Positions 7,737 to 16,539 are shown, numbered from the stretch's first letter. The stretch is 64,000 bases of DNA from Streptomyces liliifuscus (GCF_016598615.1 NZ_CP066831.1:3534001-3598000); one strand, 5' to 3'. The notes: a model not told the origin generated them from the letters alone. A program made the numbers and translations.

Positions 7737-8780
7737 TCAGCCGGCTACTCGTACGGCGAGCGCGTCGCCGATTTCCTCGGTGCTGCGGGCGGGCTTGCCG
7801 ACGCGCTCCGCGAGGTCGGCGGAGACGGCGTCCTCGATGCGCGCGGCCTCGGACTCGTGGCCGAGGTGGCGCAGCAGGAGGGCGACGGACAGGACGGTGG
7901 CGCTGGGGTCGGCCTTGCCCTGACCTGCGATGTCCGGGGCCGAGCCGTGCACGGGCTCGAACATCGACGGGAACTCGCCGGACGGGTTGATGTTCCCGCT
8001 CGCGGCGACACCGATGCCGCCGGAGACGGCCGCGGCCAGGTCGGTGATGATGTCGCCGAAGAGGTTGTCGGTGACGATCACGTCGAAGCGGGCGGGGTCC
8101 GTGACGAGGTAGATCGTCGCGGCGTCCACGTGGATGTAGTCCGTGGTGACCTCGGGGAACTCCTCGGCCACCTTGTTGAAGACGTTCGTCCACAGGTGAC
8201 CCGCGAAGGTCAGCACGTTGTTCTTGTGGACCAGCGTGAGCTTCTTGCGCGGGCGGGCCTGGGCACGGGCGAAGGCGTCACGGACGACGCGCTCCACACC
8301 GAAGGCCGTGTTCACGGAGACCTCGGTGGCGACCTCGTGCTCGGTGCCCTTGCGGATGGTGCCGCCGTTGCCCGTGTACGGGCCCTCGGTGCCCTCGCGG
8401 ACCACGACGAAGTCGATCTCCGGCTGGCCGGCGAGCGGGGTGGCGACACCCGGAAGGAGCTTCGACGGACGCAGGTTGACGTGGTGGTCGAAGGCGAAGC
8501 GGAGCTTGAGCAGGAAGCCGCGCTCCAGGACACCGGACGGCACGCTCGGGTCACCGATCGCGCCGAGCAGGATGGCGTCGTGCTTCTTCAGGGCGTCGAG
8601 GTCGGCCTCGGTGAGGGTCTCACCGGTCGCGTGGTAGCGCTTGGCGCCGAAGTCGAACTCCTTGGTCTCCAGCTTCACATCCTGCGGAAGGACGGCCGAG
8701 AGGACCTTCAGGCCTTGGGCCACGACTTCCTGGCCGATGCCGTCACCGGGGATCACTGCGAGATTGAGGCTGCGAGACAT
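7737..8780 (-). CDS. leuB: 3-isopropylmalate dehydrogenase
   Basis: This 347-aa enzyme of the isocitrate/isopropylmalate dehydrogenase family oxidatively decarboxylates 3-isopropylmalate to 2-oxoisocaproate in leucine synthesis. Seen motifs are AVIPGDGIGQEVV at the N-terminus, FVVVREGTEGPYTG, KLTLVHKNNVLTF, the metal-binding VTDNLFGDIITDLAA, and GSAPDIAGQGKADP near the cofactor site. The family is usually about 350 aa, so it is complete. The start is ATG 8780. A small inverted repeat (8821-8835) lies in the upstream region shared with the divergent phosphoesterase gene and could be an operator. Confidence 0.96.
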   Translation of the reverse strand: MSRSLNLAVIPGDGIGQEVVAQGLKVLSAVLPQDVKLETKEFDFGAKRYHATGETLTEADLDALKKHDAILLGAIGDPSVPSGVLERGFLLKLRFAFDHHVNLRPSKLLPGVATPLAGQPEIDFVVVREGTEGPYTGNGGTIRKGTEHEVATEVSVNTAFGVERVVRDAFARAQARPRKKLTLVHKNNVLTFAGHLWTNVFNKVAEEFPEVTTDYIHVDAATIYLVTDPARFDVIVTDNLFGDIITDLAAAVSGGIGVAASGNINPSGEFPSMFEPVHGSAPDIAGQGKADPSATVLSVALLLRHLGHESEAARIEDAVSADLAERVGKPARSTEEIGDALAVRVAG

Positions 8781-8820
8781 GTCGGCACCCTACTCCTCGT
8801 CCCACGGGATGACATGGGGA

Positions 8821-8835
8821 GTCCGCGATACGGAC
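8821..8835. promoter_or_regulatory. Inverted repeat GTCCG-N5-CGGAC upstream of leuB
   Basis: This perfect 5-5-5 dyad lies 41 bp upstream of the leuB start. A related string, GTCCGCATTGGAC on the minus strand, lies upstream of serA at 31309-31321. It is a candidate site for an amino-acid regulator such as an IclR-type protein; the regulator is inferred only from gene context. Confidence 0.3.
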
Positions 8836-8922
8836 ACCACCGGACGGCCGCGCATCAATCTGTCGGCTCCCGTTCACCCGTACGTATGGCGGTTGTTGGG
8901 ACACGCTGGGAAGTTCACCAGC

Positions 8923-10506
8923 ATGGACACTCCCGACGTCGGCATCCCGCCGCAGCTCGCACGCCGGATGAGCATGGCGGAGCAGTACGAGTACCTGCGG
9001 ACGAAGTACTCGCGGCGCCGCGCCCTGGTGACCGCGGGAGCGGTGGCAGGCGGGCTGCTGACCGGCTGCTCCGGCTCGGGCTCCGGTACGGACACGGCGG
9101 ACCGGACGGCCTCGCCCCTGTCCGCCACGTCCACGCCCACCGGCACCCGCGGGGTGAACGGCTCCGTCGTCGCCCCCTTCGGCCGCCACCTCGCCTTCGG
9201 CGCGGACCCGAAGACCCAGATGCGGATCTCGTGGCAGGTACCGCTCCCGGTGAAGAAGCCGTACGTGCGTGTGGGGCTGAAGCCGTGGGAGCTGAGCCGG
9301 AAGATCGAGGCCGAGGTCCGCGACCTGCACACCCCGGAGGTGGAGGGGCAGCGGCTCGCGGTGGAGCAGTACTACCTGCACGCGGCGCTCGACGGGCTGC
9401 GCCCCGGCACGACGTACTACTACGGCGTCGGCCACGACGGCTTCGACCCGGCGTCCAAGGAACGGCATTCCACGGTCGGCTCGTTCACCACGGCGCCCGC
9501 CCGCCCCGAGACGTTCGTGTTCACCGCGTTCGGCGACCAGGGCGTCACCCCGGACGCGCTCGCCAACGACCGGCTGATCCTCGGCCGGGAGCCGTCCTTC
9601 CATCTGCACGCGGGGGACATCTGCTACGCCGACGACACGGGACACGGCAAGAAGTCGGACTACTACGCCCCCACCACCTGGGACCTGTTCCTCAAGCAGA
9701 CCGAGCCGGTGGCCAGGTCCGTCCCGTGGATGGTGACGACCGGCAACCACGACATGGAGGCCTGGTACTCCCCGAACGGGTACGGCGGGCAGTCCGCGCG
9801 CTGGGCCCTCCCGGACAACGGCTTCGACGCGAAGAACTCCCCGGGCGTCTACTCGTTCACGTACGGCAACGTCGGGGTGGTGGCGCTGGACGCGAACGAC
9901 GTGTCGTACGAGATCCCCGCCAACAAGGGCTACTCGGACGGTAGGCAGACGGCCTGGCTCGACACCCGGCTCGGTGAACTGCGGGGGCAGGTCGACTTCA
10001 TCGTGGTCTTCTTCCACCACTGCACGTACTCGACGTCGACCCACGCCTCGGACGGCGGCGTACGCGACGCCTGGCTGCCGCTGTTCACCAAGCACCAGGT
10101 GGACCTGGTGATCAACGGGCACAACCACGTGTACGAGCGGACCGACGCCATCAAGGGCGGCAAGGTGGGCAGGCGCGTGCCCGTCGGCGCGTCGACCGAT
10201 CCGACGCGGGACGGGATCGTGTACGTCACGGCGGGCGGGGCGGGCAAGAGCCTCTACCACTTCCCCGCCGGGGTGAAGGACAGCTACGAGGGGAAGATCG
10301 CCGACCGCGAGTCCGTGCAGACGTACCACTGGACGAAGTCGAAGGACCAGAACCCCGACACCGTGGAGTGGTCGAGGGTTCGGTACACCGGCTACTCCTT
10401 CCTCTCCGTGGAGGCGGAGGCGGGAGCGGCCCCGAAGCTCAAGGTGTCGGCGCTGGCGCAGAGCGGCAAGCGCATCGACTACTTCGAGGTGCGACGCGGA
10501 GCGTGA
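8923..10506 (+). CDS. Tat-exported lipoprotein metallophosphoesterase (purple acid phosphatase-like)
   Basis: The 527-aa protein begins with a cytosolic stretch, a twin-arginine signal (SRRRALVTAGAVAGG, about residues 27-41) and a lipobox LLTGC, so it is predicted to be folded first and then anchored outside the membrane. A fibronectin-like N-terminal domain (about 75-195) is followed by a calcineurin-like phosphoesterase domain with its metal motifs: FGDQGV, HAGDICYADD, TGNHDMEAW, FFHHCTYS and NGHNHVYER. This order is that of purple acid phosphatase/alkaline phosphodiesterase homologues that release phosphate from esters outside the cell. The start ATG 8923 has only a weak ribosome site. It is divergent from leuB and probably unrelated to it. 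Confidence 0.9.
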   Translation: MDTPDVGIPPQLARRMSMAEQYEYLRTKYSRRRALVTAGAVAGGLLTGCSGSGSGTDTADRTASPLSATSTPTGTRGVNGSVVAPFGRHLAFGADPKTQMRISWQVPLPVKKPYVRVGLKPWELSRKIEAEVRDLHTPEVEGQRLAVEQYYLHAALDGLRPGTTYYYGVGHDGFDPASKERHSTVGSFTTAPARPETFVFTAFGDQGVTPDALANDRLILGREPSFHLHAGDICYADDTGHGKKSDYYAPTTWDLFLKQTEPVARSVPWMVTTGNHDMEAWYSPNGYGGQSARWALPDNGFDAKNSPGVYSFTYGNVGVVALDANDVSYEIPANKGYSDGRQTAWLDTRLGELRGQVDFIVVFFHHCTYSTSTHASDGGVRDAWLPLFTKHQVDLVINGHNHVYERTDAIKGGKVGRRVPVGASTDPTRDGIVYVTAGGAGKSLYHFPAGVKDSYEGKIADRESVQTYHWTKSKDQNPDTVEWSRVRYTGYSFLSVEAEAGAAPKLKVSALAQSGKRIDYFEVRRGA

Positions 10507-10520
10507 GGCAGGGGCCGGGC

Positions 10521-10649
10521 TCAGTGCCCGGTCGAGCCGCCGTTGTCCCTGCGGTCGAGGGCGCGCTGGAGCGCGGCGGCGGCGTTCTTGCGGTCGGACT
10601 CGCTCGAACGGGAGACGTGACGGACTCGGCGGGCGGTCGTCTCGGCCAT
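10521..10649 (-). CDS. Conserved-looking 42-aa basic small protein
   Basis: ATG 10649 is preceded by a good AAGGAG ribosome site about 10 nt upstream, and the frame runs 42 codons to TGA. The peptide is Arg-, Ala- and Ser-rich (AETTARRVRHVSRSSESDRK, then a short Ala/Leu helix and a GGSTGH end), without a membrane segment. It is convergent with the phosphoesterase gene, ending 14 bp past that stop. I believe similar short ORFs occur in other Streptomyces genomes but cannot verify this here. Function is unknown. Confidence 0.55.
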   Translation of the reverse strand: MAETTARRVRHVSRSSESDRKNAAAALQRALDRRDNGGSTGH

Positions 10650-10965
10650 GATGAATCGACTCCTTGCCTCCGGCAGCGGCCGCCGGAAGTGCGATGAGGG
10701 ATTTACGAGACTCCCCCACTGCCTAAAGGGCGTGGGAGGGGCCCCAGATGGGCCGGGGAGCGGGTGCCGCAGGGGTTGCCTGCAAAGGGCTCCGGCTCAC
10801 GACCGCCATTCGCTTGGTCGAGCGAGACGTTCGGCTCCTACAAAGCTAAGTGAGGACCGCGCATCTGTCTCCACAGTTAGTCGGACTTCCTACTATCTGA
10901 GACGACACATCGGGTCGCACCGCGCTGACCTGCGCTTTTTACATTTGTCTCCCTGGAGGACATCT
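10650..10965. other. 316-bp intergenic region, less GC-rich, with one imperfect hairpin
   Basis: No convincing gene is seen in either strand. It must hold the promoter of the 42-aa gene and probably the terminator of the acetyltransferase gene that ends at 10966. An imperfect stem (CTCCCCCAC with GTGGGAG, 10711-10738) is present. The part at 10835-10950 is clearly more AT-rich than the surroundings. A small RNA cannot be excluded. Confidence 0.4.
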
Positions 10966-11505
10966 CTAGAGGACATCGCCGTCGCGCCAGTCGAAGGTCA
11001 GGTCGCGGGACGGGTCGAGAGGGCCGGACGAGGCGGGGCGGACGAAGGTGGTGCCCTCCTCGTCGGGGAGACGCACGACGCCGTCCGGGCCGAGGGCGGA
11101 GATCCGGCCCGGCCAGACCTGCCAGCCGCGGGCCGTGTAGAGGGCGGCACCCTCCTCGCTCGCGGAGAGCGCGCCGAGGGCGTACGCGCGGTCGACGATC
11201 CCTTCCAGCGCGGCCATGATCTGCCCGCCGAGGCCGGTCCGGCGTACGTCCGCGCGGACGGCGACCGCCTCGACGTACCCCGTGCGCAGGGAGCGGCCCC
11301 GGTGCAGCACCCTGCGCATGACCACCGAGCCGTGGGCGGCGAGTCCGGCCCCGTCGTGCACGAGGGCGTGCACCCCGCCGAGCCCGTGGTCCCAGTCCTC
11401 GTCGGAGAAGTCGCCCTCGAACGCGTCGTCCAGGAGGGTGCGGGCGGCGCGGAGTTCGGCGGGCGTGAGGTCCGCCGTGTGGGCGGTGCGCAGTCGGATG
11501 GTCAT
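10966..11505 (-). CDS. AAC(2')-type aminoglycoside N-acetyltransferase homologue (GNAT fold)
   Basis: The 179-aa protein matches, from memory, the chromosomal mycobacterial AAC(2')-I enzymes along its length. Shared features include AFEGDFSDEDWDHGLGGVHA, LRTGYVEAVAVRADVRRTGL (beta4 and the acetyl-CoA loop), AYALGALSASEEGAALYTAR, and the C-terminal FDWRDGDVL. Those enzymes transfer acetyl from acetyl-CoA to the 2'-amino group of aminoglycosides; in mycobacteria the physiological substrate is debated. The start is ATG 11505, because the next upstream ATG is out of frame. It is divergent from a quinone oxidoreductase, with no antibiotic cluster nearby, so it is an intrinsic, orphan copy. Drug resistance is a family inference, not shown. 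Confidence 0.85.
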   Translation of the reverse strand: MTIRLRTAHTADLTPAELRAARTLLDDAFEGDFSDEDWDHGLGGVHALVHDGAGLAAHGSVVMRRVLHRGRSLRTGYVEAVAVRADVRRTGLGGQIMAALEGIVDRAYALGALSASEEGAALYTARGWQVWPGRISALGPDGVVRLPDEEGTTFVRPASSGPLDPSRDLTFDWRDGDVL

Positions 11506-11647
11506 CGCATCAGTATCGGATGGCCATCGCCCCGGTATTCGTCCTGATTCCGCTGTCGATGCCGATTCCGCGGGCTGCGGAAGCCGGGCCGCGGGAGCAC
11601 GATGGGGGCCGAGCGGTCCGTGAAGCCGGCTTCGGGAGGGAGACCCG

Positions 11648-12595
11648 ATGACCACCGCACTTCCGCGTACGCGTGTGATCACCCAGCACCGCTTCGGCGG
11701 TCCTGAGGTTCTGGAGATCGAGGAACGGGAGCGGCCCGTCGCCGGTCCGGGGGAGGTTCTGCTACGGGTGCGTGCGGTGGGCGTCAACGCCGTTGACCGG
11801 CTGGTGCGTTCGGGCACCGCGCCGCTCTTCGGGGAACCGCCGTTCGTCCTCGGCAACGATGTCTCCGGTGTGGTGGAGGCGGCCGGGGCGGGCGTCACCC
11901 GGTTCCGGCCCGGCGACGAGGTCTTCGGCAAGGTCCTGGGCGGTGGGTACGCGGAACATGTGGCCGCCCCCGCCGACCACTTCGCGGCCAAGCCGTCGAC
12001 CCTGGACCACGTCCACGCGGCGGGCGCCCCCACGGCGACCCTCACCGCCTGGCAGGCGCTGATCGACCTCGCCCGGGTCGGCCCGGGCACAAGGGTGTTG
12101 GTCCACGCGGCAGGAGGCGGCGTCGGTCACGCGGCGGTGCAGATCGCCAAGGCGGAGGGCGCGTACGTCGTCGGCACGGCCCGGGTGGACAAGCACGAGT
12201 TCCTGCGCGACCTGGGTGTGGACGAGCCGGTCGACCACACGGCGACGGACTTCGCCACGGCTGTACGGGACATGGATGTCGCCCTCGACCTGATCGGCGG
12301 CGACTACGGTCCGCGCACCCTCAACACCCTTCGCCCGGGAGGGCTGTTGGTCTCTGCCCTCCCGGGGGACACGGGCCTGTCGGCCGAGGACGTCGAGGCG
12401 CGCGGGCTGCGTTTCGCGGTCGTGCGGGTGGAACCGTCCGGCATGCGTCTGGCGAAGATCGCCTCGCTGCTGGCGGGTGGCCGGGTGCGTATCCACGTGG
12501 ACGCGGTCCTGCCGTTCGCGGAGGCGGCCAAGGCCCATGAGCTCGGGGAGGCGGGACACACCAAGGGAAAGATCGTCCTCAGCCTTCCGGAGTGA
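11648..12595 (+). CDS. NADPH:quinone oxidoreductase-like MDR-superfamily protein
   Basis: This 315-aa zinc-free medium-chain dehydrogenase has an N-terminal GroES-like domain (VGVNAVDRLVRSG, ASGVTRF-type loop) and a C-terminal Rossmann domain with VLVHAAGGGVGHAAVQIAK at about 153-171. It lacks the Cys/His zinc ligands of alcohol dehydrogenases, as expected for the quinone oxidoreductase branch, which reduces quinones or enones with NADPH. Start ATG 11648 follows GGGAGGGAG. It is a single-gene unit in appearance and its natural substrate cannot be told. Confidence 0.88.
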   Translation: MTTALPRTRVITQHRFGGPEVLEIEERERPVAGPGEVLLRVRAVGVNAVDRLVRSGTAPLFGEPPFVLGNDVSGVVEAAGAGVTRFRPGDEVFGKVLGGGYAEHVAAPADHFAAKPSTLDHVHAAGAPTATLTAWQALIDLARVGPGTRVLVHAAGGGVGHAAVQIAKAEGAYVVGTARVDKHEFLRDLGVDEPVDHTATDFATAVRDMDVALDLIGGDYGPRTLNTLRPGGLLVSALPGDTGLSAEDVEARGLRFAVVRVEPSGMRLAKIASLLAGGRVRIHVDAVLPFAEAAKAHELGEAGHTKGKIVLSLPE

Positions 12596-12635
12596 GCCGC
12601 GCACTGCCCCGAGTGATCCTCTCTTACTGAATGAC

Positions 12636-12660
12636 GCATCAGCAATCCGATGTCTGATGC
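12636..12660. promoter_or_regulatory. Inverted repeat GCATCAG-N11-CTGATGC before the GH97 gene
   Basis: A perfect dyad with 7-bp arms lies just upstream of a TTGACA hexamer (12673-12678) that could be the -35 of the GH97 gene. It is either an operator for sugar control or the terminator of the preceding oxidoreductase gene, whose stop is 41 bp upstream. Confidence 0.4.
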
Positions 12661-12748
12661 TGTCAGATTCCTTGACATGCCCCAATACCCCCTCCACTCT
12701 CACATTCATCGACCAGTCATCGGATGACTGCGACAGGAGGGGTTCCAC

Positions 12749-14671
12749 ATGGCGGTCCAACCCCGGGCCCGCACCATCGTGTTGACGCTCTGTTCCGCAC
12801 TCCTCGCCACCACCGCGGCGACGCTTCCGGCCCGTGCCGAGGCTCCCGCGGCATCCACCCCGCACACGTCCTGGGAGGTGCGCGGTCCGCACGGCTCCCC
12901 CTCGGCCGTGGTCTCCCTCGACCCGGCCGACGGCAGCCCGACCCTGGCGGTGAGACGCGCCGGCCGTACGGTCCTCGAACCGTCCCCCGTCGGCCTCGTC
13001 ACCGAACAGGCCGACTTCTCCCGGGACCTGACCCTCACCGGCCGCTCCGACCGCACGGTCTCGGAGCGCTACACCGTCCCGACGGGCAAGTCGCACAAGC
13101 GGGTTGTCCGGATGACCGAGTCCCGTTTCCGCTTCCGTACGGCGGACGGCGCGCGTATCGACCTGCTGACCCGCGTCGCCGCGGACGGCGTCGCCTATCG
13201 CTACGTCCTGCCGGACGACCACGGCGACGTCGTGCGCGAGGCCTCCGCCTTCACCTTCCCCGCCACCACCGAGCCCGTCATCAGCGCCTACCGCCGGGAC
13301 AACGAACTCCCCTTCGTCCGCTACCCGTCGGCGGCCGCGGTACCGGCGGGCACGTACTCGATGCAGGCCCTCTTCAAGACGGACGGCGGCTACGCCCTCG
13401 TCGCCGAGTCGGACCTGACCGGCAGCTACGCCGGCTCCCACCTCACGCACGCCGCAGGGTCGTCCACGTTCGGCGTGAGCCCGTGGAACGACGAGCCGAT
13501 CCAGGTGTCCGGCAGGCTCACCACGCCCTGGCGCGCGGTGGTCACCGGCGATCTGCCGACCGTCACCGAGTCGACCTTCACCGACGACCTCGCCCCCAGG
13601 TCCCGTGTCCGTGACACCTCCTGGATCAAGCCGGGCCCGGCCCTGTGGACCTGGCTCGCCGGCGGCAAGGAGGCCGGGCAGAGCCTGGAGGCGCAGAAGA
13701 AGTACGTCGACTACGCGGCCCAGCGCGACTGGCCGTACGAGGTCGTCGACGCGGGCTGGTACTACAAGCCCGGCGAGTGGGACGTCATCGACCCCGACTG
13801 GCAGACGAACAACTGGATGCCGGAGCTGGTGCGTTACGGCAAGGAGCGCGGCGTCGAGATCCAGGTCTGGCTCCACTACTCGCTCCTCGTCGACCCCGTC
13901 GAACGGGAGAAGTGGCTCTCCACACTGGAGCGTTGGGGCGTCAAGGGCGTGAAGATCGACTTCATGGACTCCGAGTCCCAGGAGCGGATGGCCTGGTACG
14001 ACGAGATCCTGCCGGCCACCGCGAAGCACCACCTGATGGTCAACTTCCATGGCTCCACGATCCCCAAGGGCATCCAGCGCACCTGGCCGCACGTCATGAC
14101 GCTGGAGGGCGTCGGCGGCGAGGAGAAGCGCAACAACACGCCCGAGCAGCTGGCCGCGCTCCCCTACACCCGCAACGTCATCGGCTCCATGGACTTCACG
14201 CCGGGTGCCTTCCACCGCCCCTTCCGCCCCAACGTCGGCTCCGACGCGGGTGAGTTGGGCCTGACCGTCCTCTACGAGTCCGGCATCCAGAACCTCGCCG
14301 GCACCCCTGAGTCGTACGAGGCCCGTCCGGAGGCCCGCCGCTATCTGGAGCAACTGCCCAGCGGCTGGGAGGAGACCAGGCTGCTGACCGGCGATCCCGG
14401 CCGCTCCGCGGTCCTGGCCCGCCGTGCGCCCGACGGCCGCTGGTTCATCGGCGGCACGTTCGCGGGGGCGGCCCACAGCGTGGACGTACCCATGCGTCTG
14501 GGCGCGGGCAAGTGGCTCGTCGAGACCGTGACCGACGGCCCGTCGGGCCTGGTCCGCGAACCGCACGTCGTCCGCGGCGGCGCCTCGCTCACCGTGCCCG
14601 TCGTGGCGGACGGCGGCTTCGCCGCGCTGGCCTGCCACTGGTACCCGGGCAGGACGAGCTGCGACCGCTGA
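12749..14671 (+). CDS. Secreted GH97 family glycoside hydrolase
   Basis: The 640-aa protein has a Sec signal peptide (basic start, hydrophobic TIVLTLCSALLATTAATLPA, Ala-rich cleavage zone near residue 30). An N-terminal beta-sandwich (about 35-270) is followed by a TIM-barrel (about 280-540) with WTWLAGGKEAGQSLEAQKKY, YEVVDAGWYYKPGEWD, GVKIDFMDSESQ, and VMTLEGVGGEE. The Asp in KIDFM (Asp404) sits where the catalytic nucleophile of the retaining GH97 branch is found, which favours an alpha-galactosidase-like over the inverting SusB-type alpha-glucosidase. A C-terminal beta domain follows. It probably acts outside the cell on oligosaccharides. It stands alone, with a strong terminator after it. 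Confidence 0.9.
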   Translation: MAVQPRARTIVLTLCSALLATTAATLPARAEAPAASTPHTSWEVRGPHGSPSAVVSLDPADGSPTLAVRRAGRTVLEPSPVGLVTEQADFSRDLTLTGRSDRTVSERYTVPTGKSHKRVVRMTESRFRFRTADGARIDLLTRVAADGVAYRYVLPDDHGDVVREASAFTFPATTEPVISAYRRDNELPFVRYPSAAAVPAGTYSMQALFKTDGGYALVAESDLTGSYAGSHLTHAAGSSTFGVSPWNDEPIQVSGRLTTPWRAVVTGDLPTVTESTFTDDLAPRSRVRDTSWIKPGPALWTWLAGGKEAGQSLEAQKKYVDYAAQRDWPYEVVDAGWYYKPGEWDVIDPDWQTNNWMPELVRYGKERGVEIQVWLHYSLLVDPVEREKWLSTLERWGVKGVKIDFMDSESQERMAWYDEILPATAKHHLMVNFHGSTIPKGIQRTWPHVMTLEGVGGEEKRNNTPEQLAALPYTRNVIGSMDFTPGAFHRPFRPNVGSDAGELGLTVLYESGIQNLAGTPESYEARPEARRYLEQLPSGWEETRLLTGDPGRSAVLARRAPDGRWFIGGTFAGAAHSVDVPMRLGAGKWLVETVTDGPSGLVREPHVVRGGASLTVPVVADGGFAALACHWYPGRTSCDR

Positions 14672-14690
14672 CACCGCACGTCCATGACGT

Positions 14691-14732
14691 GGACCGTGGC
14701 CCTGTCTCCGTGCGGAGGCAGGGCCACGGTCC
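14691..14732 (+). terminator. Strong terminator of the GH97 gene
   Basis: A 14-bp perfect stem, GGACCGTGGCCCTG with CAGGGCCACGGTCC, encloses a 14-nt loop 20 bp past the stop. Confidence 0.85.
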
Positions 14733-14747
14733 GTCGGCACGACGCAC

Positions 14748-14789
14748 GCCGCCCCCGGCCCGGAGGGATGCGTCCGGGGCGGGGGCGGT
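14748..14789 (-). terminator. Hairpin downstream of P5C dehydrogenase
   Basis: GCCGCCCCCGGCCCGGA pairs, with one or two bulges, with TCCGGGGCGGGGGCGGT. It lies about 80 bp past the stop of the minus-strand dehydrogenase and would end its transcript. Confidence 0.6.
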
Positions 14790-14801
14790 TCAGTGAGACG
14801 C

Positions 14802-14891
14802 CGGCCCGTGTACGGGGACGCCTCGGCTCGTGGGCGCGTACGGGACCAGGCCCGTGCGCGGGTACGGGCTCAGCCCATGTGCGGGTACGGG
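14802..14891. repeat. Degenerate tandem repeats spanning the 3' end of P5C dehydrogenase
   Basis: Four degenerate units of about 24 bp share the core GTACGGG with flanking GTG/GCG elements. The last unit encodes the final residues Tyr-Pro-Tyr-Pro-His-Met-Gly of the dehydrogenase, and the others lie just past its stop. This looks like local duplication of the gene's 3' end. Confidence 0.5.
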
Positions 14892-16501
14892 TAGTCGGTC
14901 GGCGGGACCAGGGTCTCCTTGATGGCGCGGGTCAGGGTCCAGCGCATCAGGTTCTGCGGGGCGCCCGCCTTGTCGTTGGTGCCGGACGCGCGGCCGCCGC
15001 CGAAGGGCTGCTGGCCGACGACGGCACCGGTCGACTTGTCGTTGATGTAGAAGTTGCCAGCGGCGTAGCGGAGCTTCTCCATCGTGTACGCGGCGGCCGC
15101 GCGGTCGCCCGCGATGACCGAGCCGGTGAGCGCGTAGTCCGACACCGACTCCATCTGGGCCAGCATCTCGTCGTACTGGTCGTCCTCGTAGACGTGCACC
15201 GCGAGGAACGGACCGAAGTACTCCGTCGTGAAGACCTCGTTCGCCGGGTCGGAGCACTCGACGACGGTCGGGCGGACGAAGTAGCCGACGGAGTCGTCGT
15301 AGGTGCCGCCCGCGACGACCGTGCAGGACGGATCGGCGTGCGCCCGGTCGATCGCCGCCTTGTTCTTGGCGAAGGAGCGCTCGTCGATGACGGCGCCGAT
15401 GAAGTTCGACAGGTCGGTGACGTCACCCATCGTGATGCCGTCGATCTCGGCCGCGAACTCCTCCTTGAAGCCGGAGTTCCAGATGGAGGCCGGGACGTAC
15501 GCGCGCGAGGAGGCCGAGCACTTCTGGCCCTGGTACTCGAAGGAGCCGCGGGTCAGGGCCGTCTTCAGGACCGCGCGGTCGGCGCTCGGGTGCGCGACGA
15601 CGAAGTCCTTGCCGCCGGTCTCGCCGACCATGCGGGGGTACGTGCGGTACTTCTCGATGTTGTTGCCGACCGTCTTCCACAGGTACTGGAAGGTCTTGGT
15701 CGAGCCGGTGAAGTGGATGCCGGCGAGGTCGCGGTGCTCCAGGGCGACCTCGGAGACCTCGATGCCGTCACCGGTGACGAGGTTGATGACGCCCTTGGGC
15801 AGACCGGCCTCCTCCAGCAGCTGCATGAGCAGAACGGCCGCGTGGGTCTGCGTCGGCGACGGCTTCCACACGACCACGTTGCCCATCAGCGCGGGCGCGG
15901 TCGGCAGGTTGCCCGCGATCGCCGTGAAGTTGAAGGGCGTGATCGCGTAGACGAACCCTTCGAGCGGGCGGTGGTCGAGGCGGTTCCAGACGCCCGGCGA
16001 GTTGGCCGGCGGCTGCTCGGCGAGCAGGTCACGGGCGTACTTCACGTTGAAGCGCCAGAAGTCGACCAGCTCGCAGGGACAGTCGATCTCGGCCTGCTGG
16101 GCCGTCTTCGACTGGCCGAGCATCGTCGAGGCGGCGAGCGTCTCGCGCCACGGTCCTGCCAGCAGCTCGGCGGCGCGCAGGATGATCGCGGCGCGGTCGT
16201 CGAAGGACATCGCGCGCCAGGCGGGCGCGGCGGCGAGGGCCGCGTCGATCGCGTCCTGGGCGTCCTGCTGGGTCGCGTTCGCGTACGTGCCGAGGCGGGC
16301 CTTGTGGTTGTGCGGCTGCACGACGTCGAAGCGGTCGCCGCCGCCCATCCGCTTCTCGCCGCCGATGGTCATCGGCAGGTCGACCGGGTTCTCGGCGAGC
16401 TCCTTGAGCTTGGACTCCAGGCGGGCGCGCTCGGGAGAGCCGGGGGCATAGCCGTGCACCGGCTCGTTGACGGGGGTGGGGACCTGGGTCACAGCGTCCA
16501 T
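14870..16501 (-). CDS. pruA: L-glutamate gamma-semialdehyde (1-pyrroline-5-carboxylate) dehydrogenase
   Basis: This 543-aa aldehyde dehydrogenase oxidises glutamate gamma-semialdehyde to glutamate with NAD, the second step of proline catabolism. Seen are ITPFNFTAIAGNLPTAPALM at the cofactor site, HFTGSTKTFQYLW, the catalytic Glu in MVGETGGKDFVV, and the nucleophile Cys in YQGQKCSASSRAYVP. The C-terminus carries PFGGGRASGTNDKAG. These are the marks of the monofunctional P5CDH class. The start is ATG 16501. It follows the proline dehydrogenase gene by 38 bp on the same strand, so the two form one operon. Confidence 0.96.
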   Translation of the reverse strand: MDAVTQVPTPVNEPVHGYAPGSPERARLESKLKELAENPVDLPMTIGGEKRMGGGDRFDVVQPHNHKARLGTYANATQQDAQDAIDAALAAAPAWRAMSFDDRAAIILRAAELLAGPWRETLAASTMLGQSKTAQQAEIDCPCELVDFWRFNVKYARDLLAEQPPANSPGVWNRLDHRPLEGFVYAITPFNFTAIAGNLPTAPALMGNVVVWKPSPTQTHAAVLLMQLLEEAGLPKGVINLVTGDGIEVSEVALEHRDLAGIHFTGSTKTFQYLWKTVGNNIEKYRTYPRMVGETGGKDFVVAHPSADRAVLKTALTRGSFEYQGQKCSASSRAYVPASIWNSGFKEEFAAEIDGITMGDVTDLSNFIGAVIDERSFAKNKAAIDRAHADPSCTVVAGGTYDDSVGYFVRPTVVECSDPANEVFTTEYFGPFLAVHVYEDDQYDEMLAQMESVSDYALTGSVIAGDRAAAAYTMEKLRYAAGNFYINDKSTGAVVGQQPFGGGRASGTNDKAGAPQNLMRWTLTRAIKETLVPPTDYPYPHMG

Positions 16502-16539
16502 GAGTTCCGTAACTCCTTAACTGAGCGGGGTGGTTGGCG

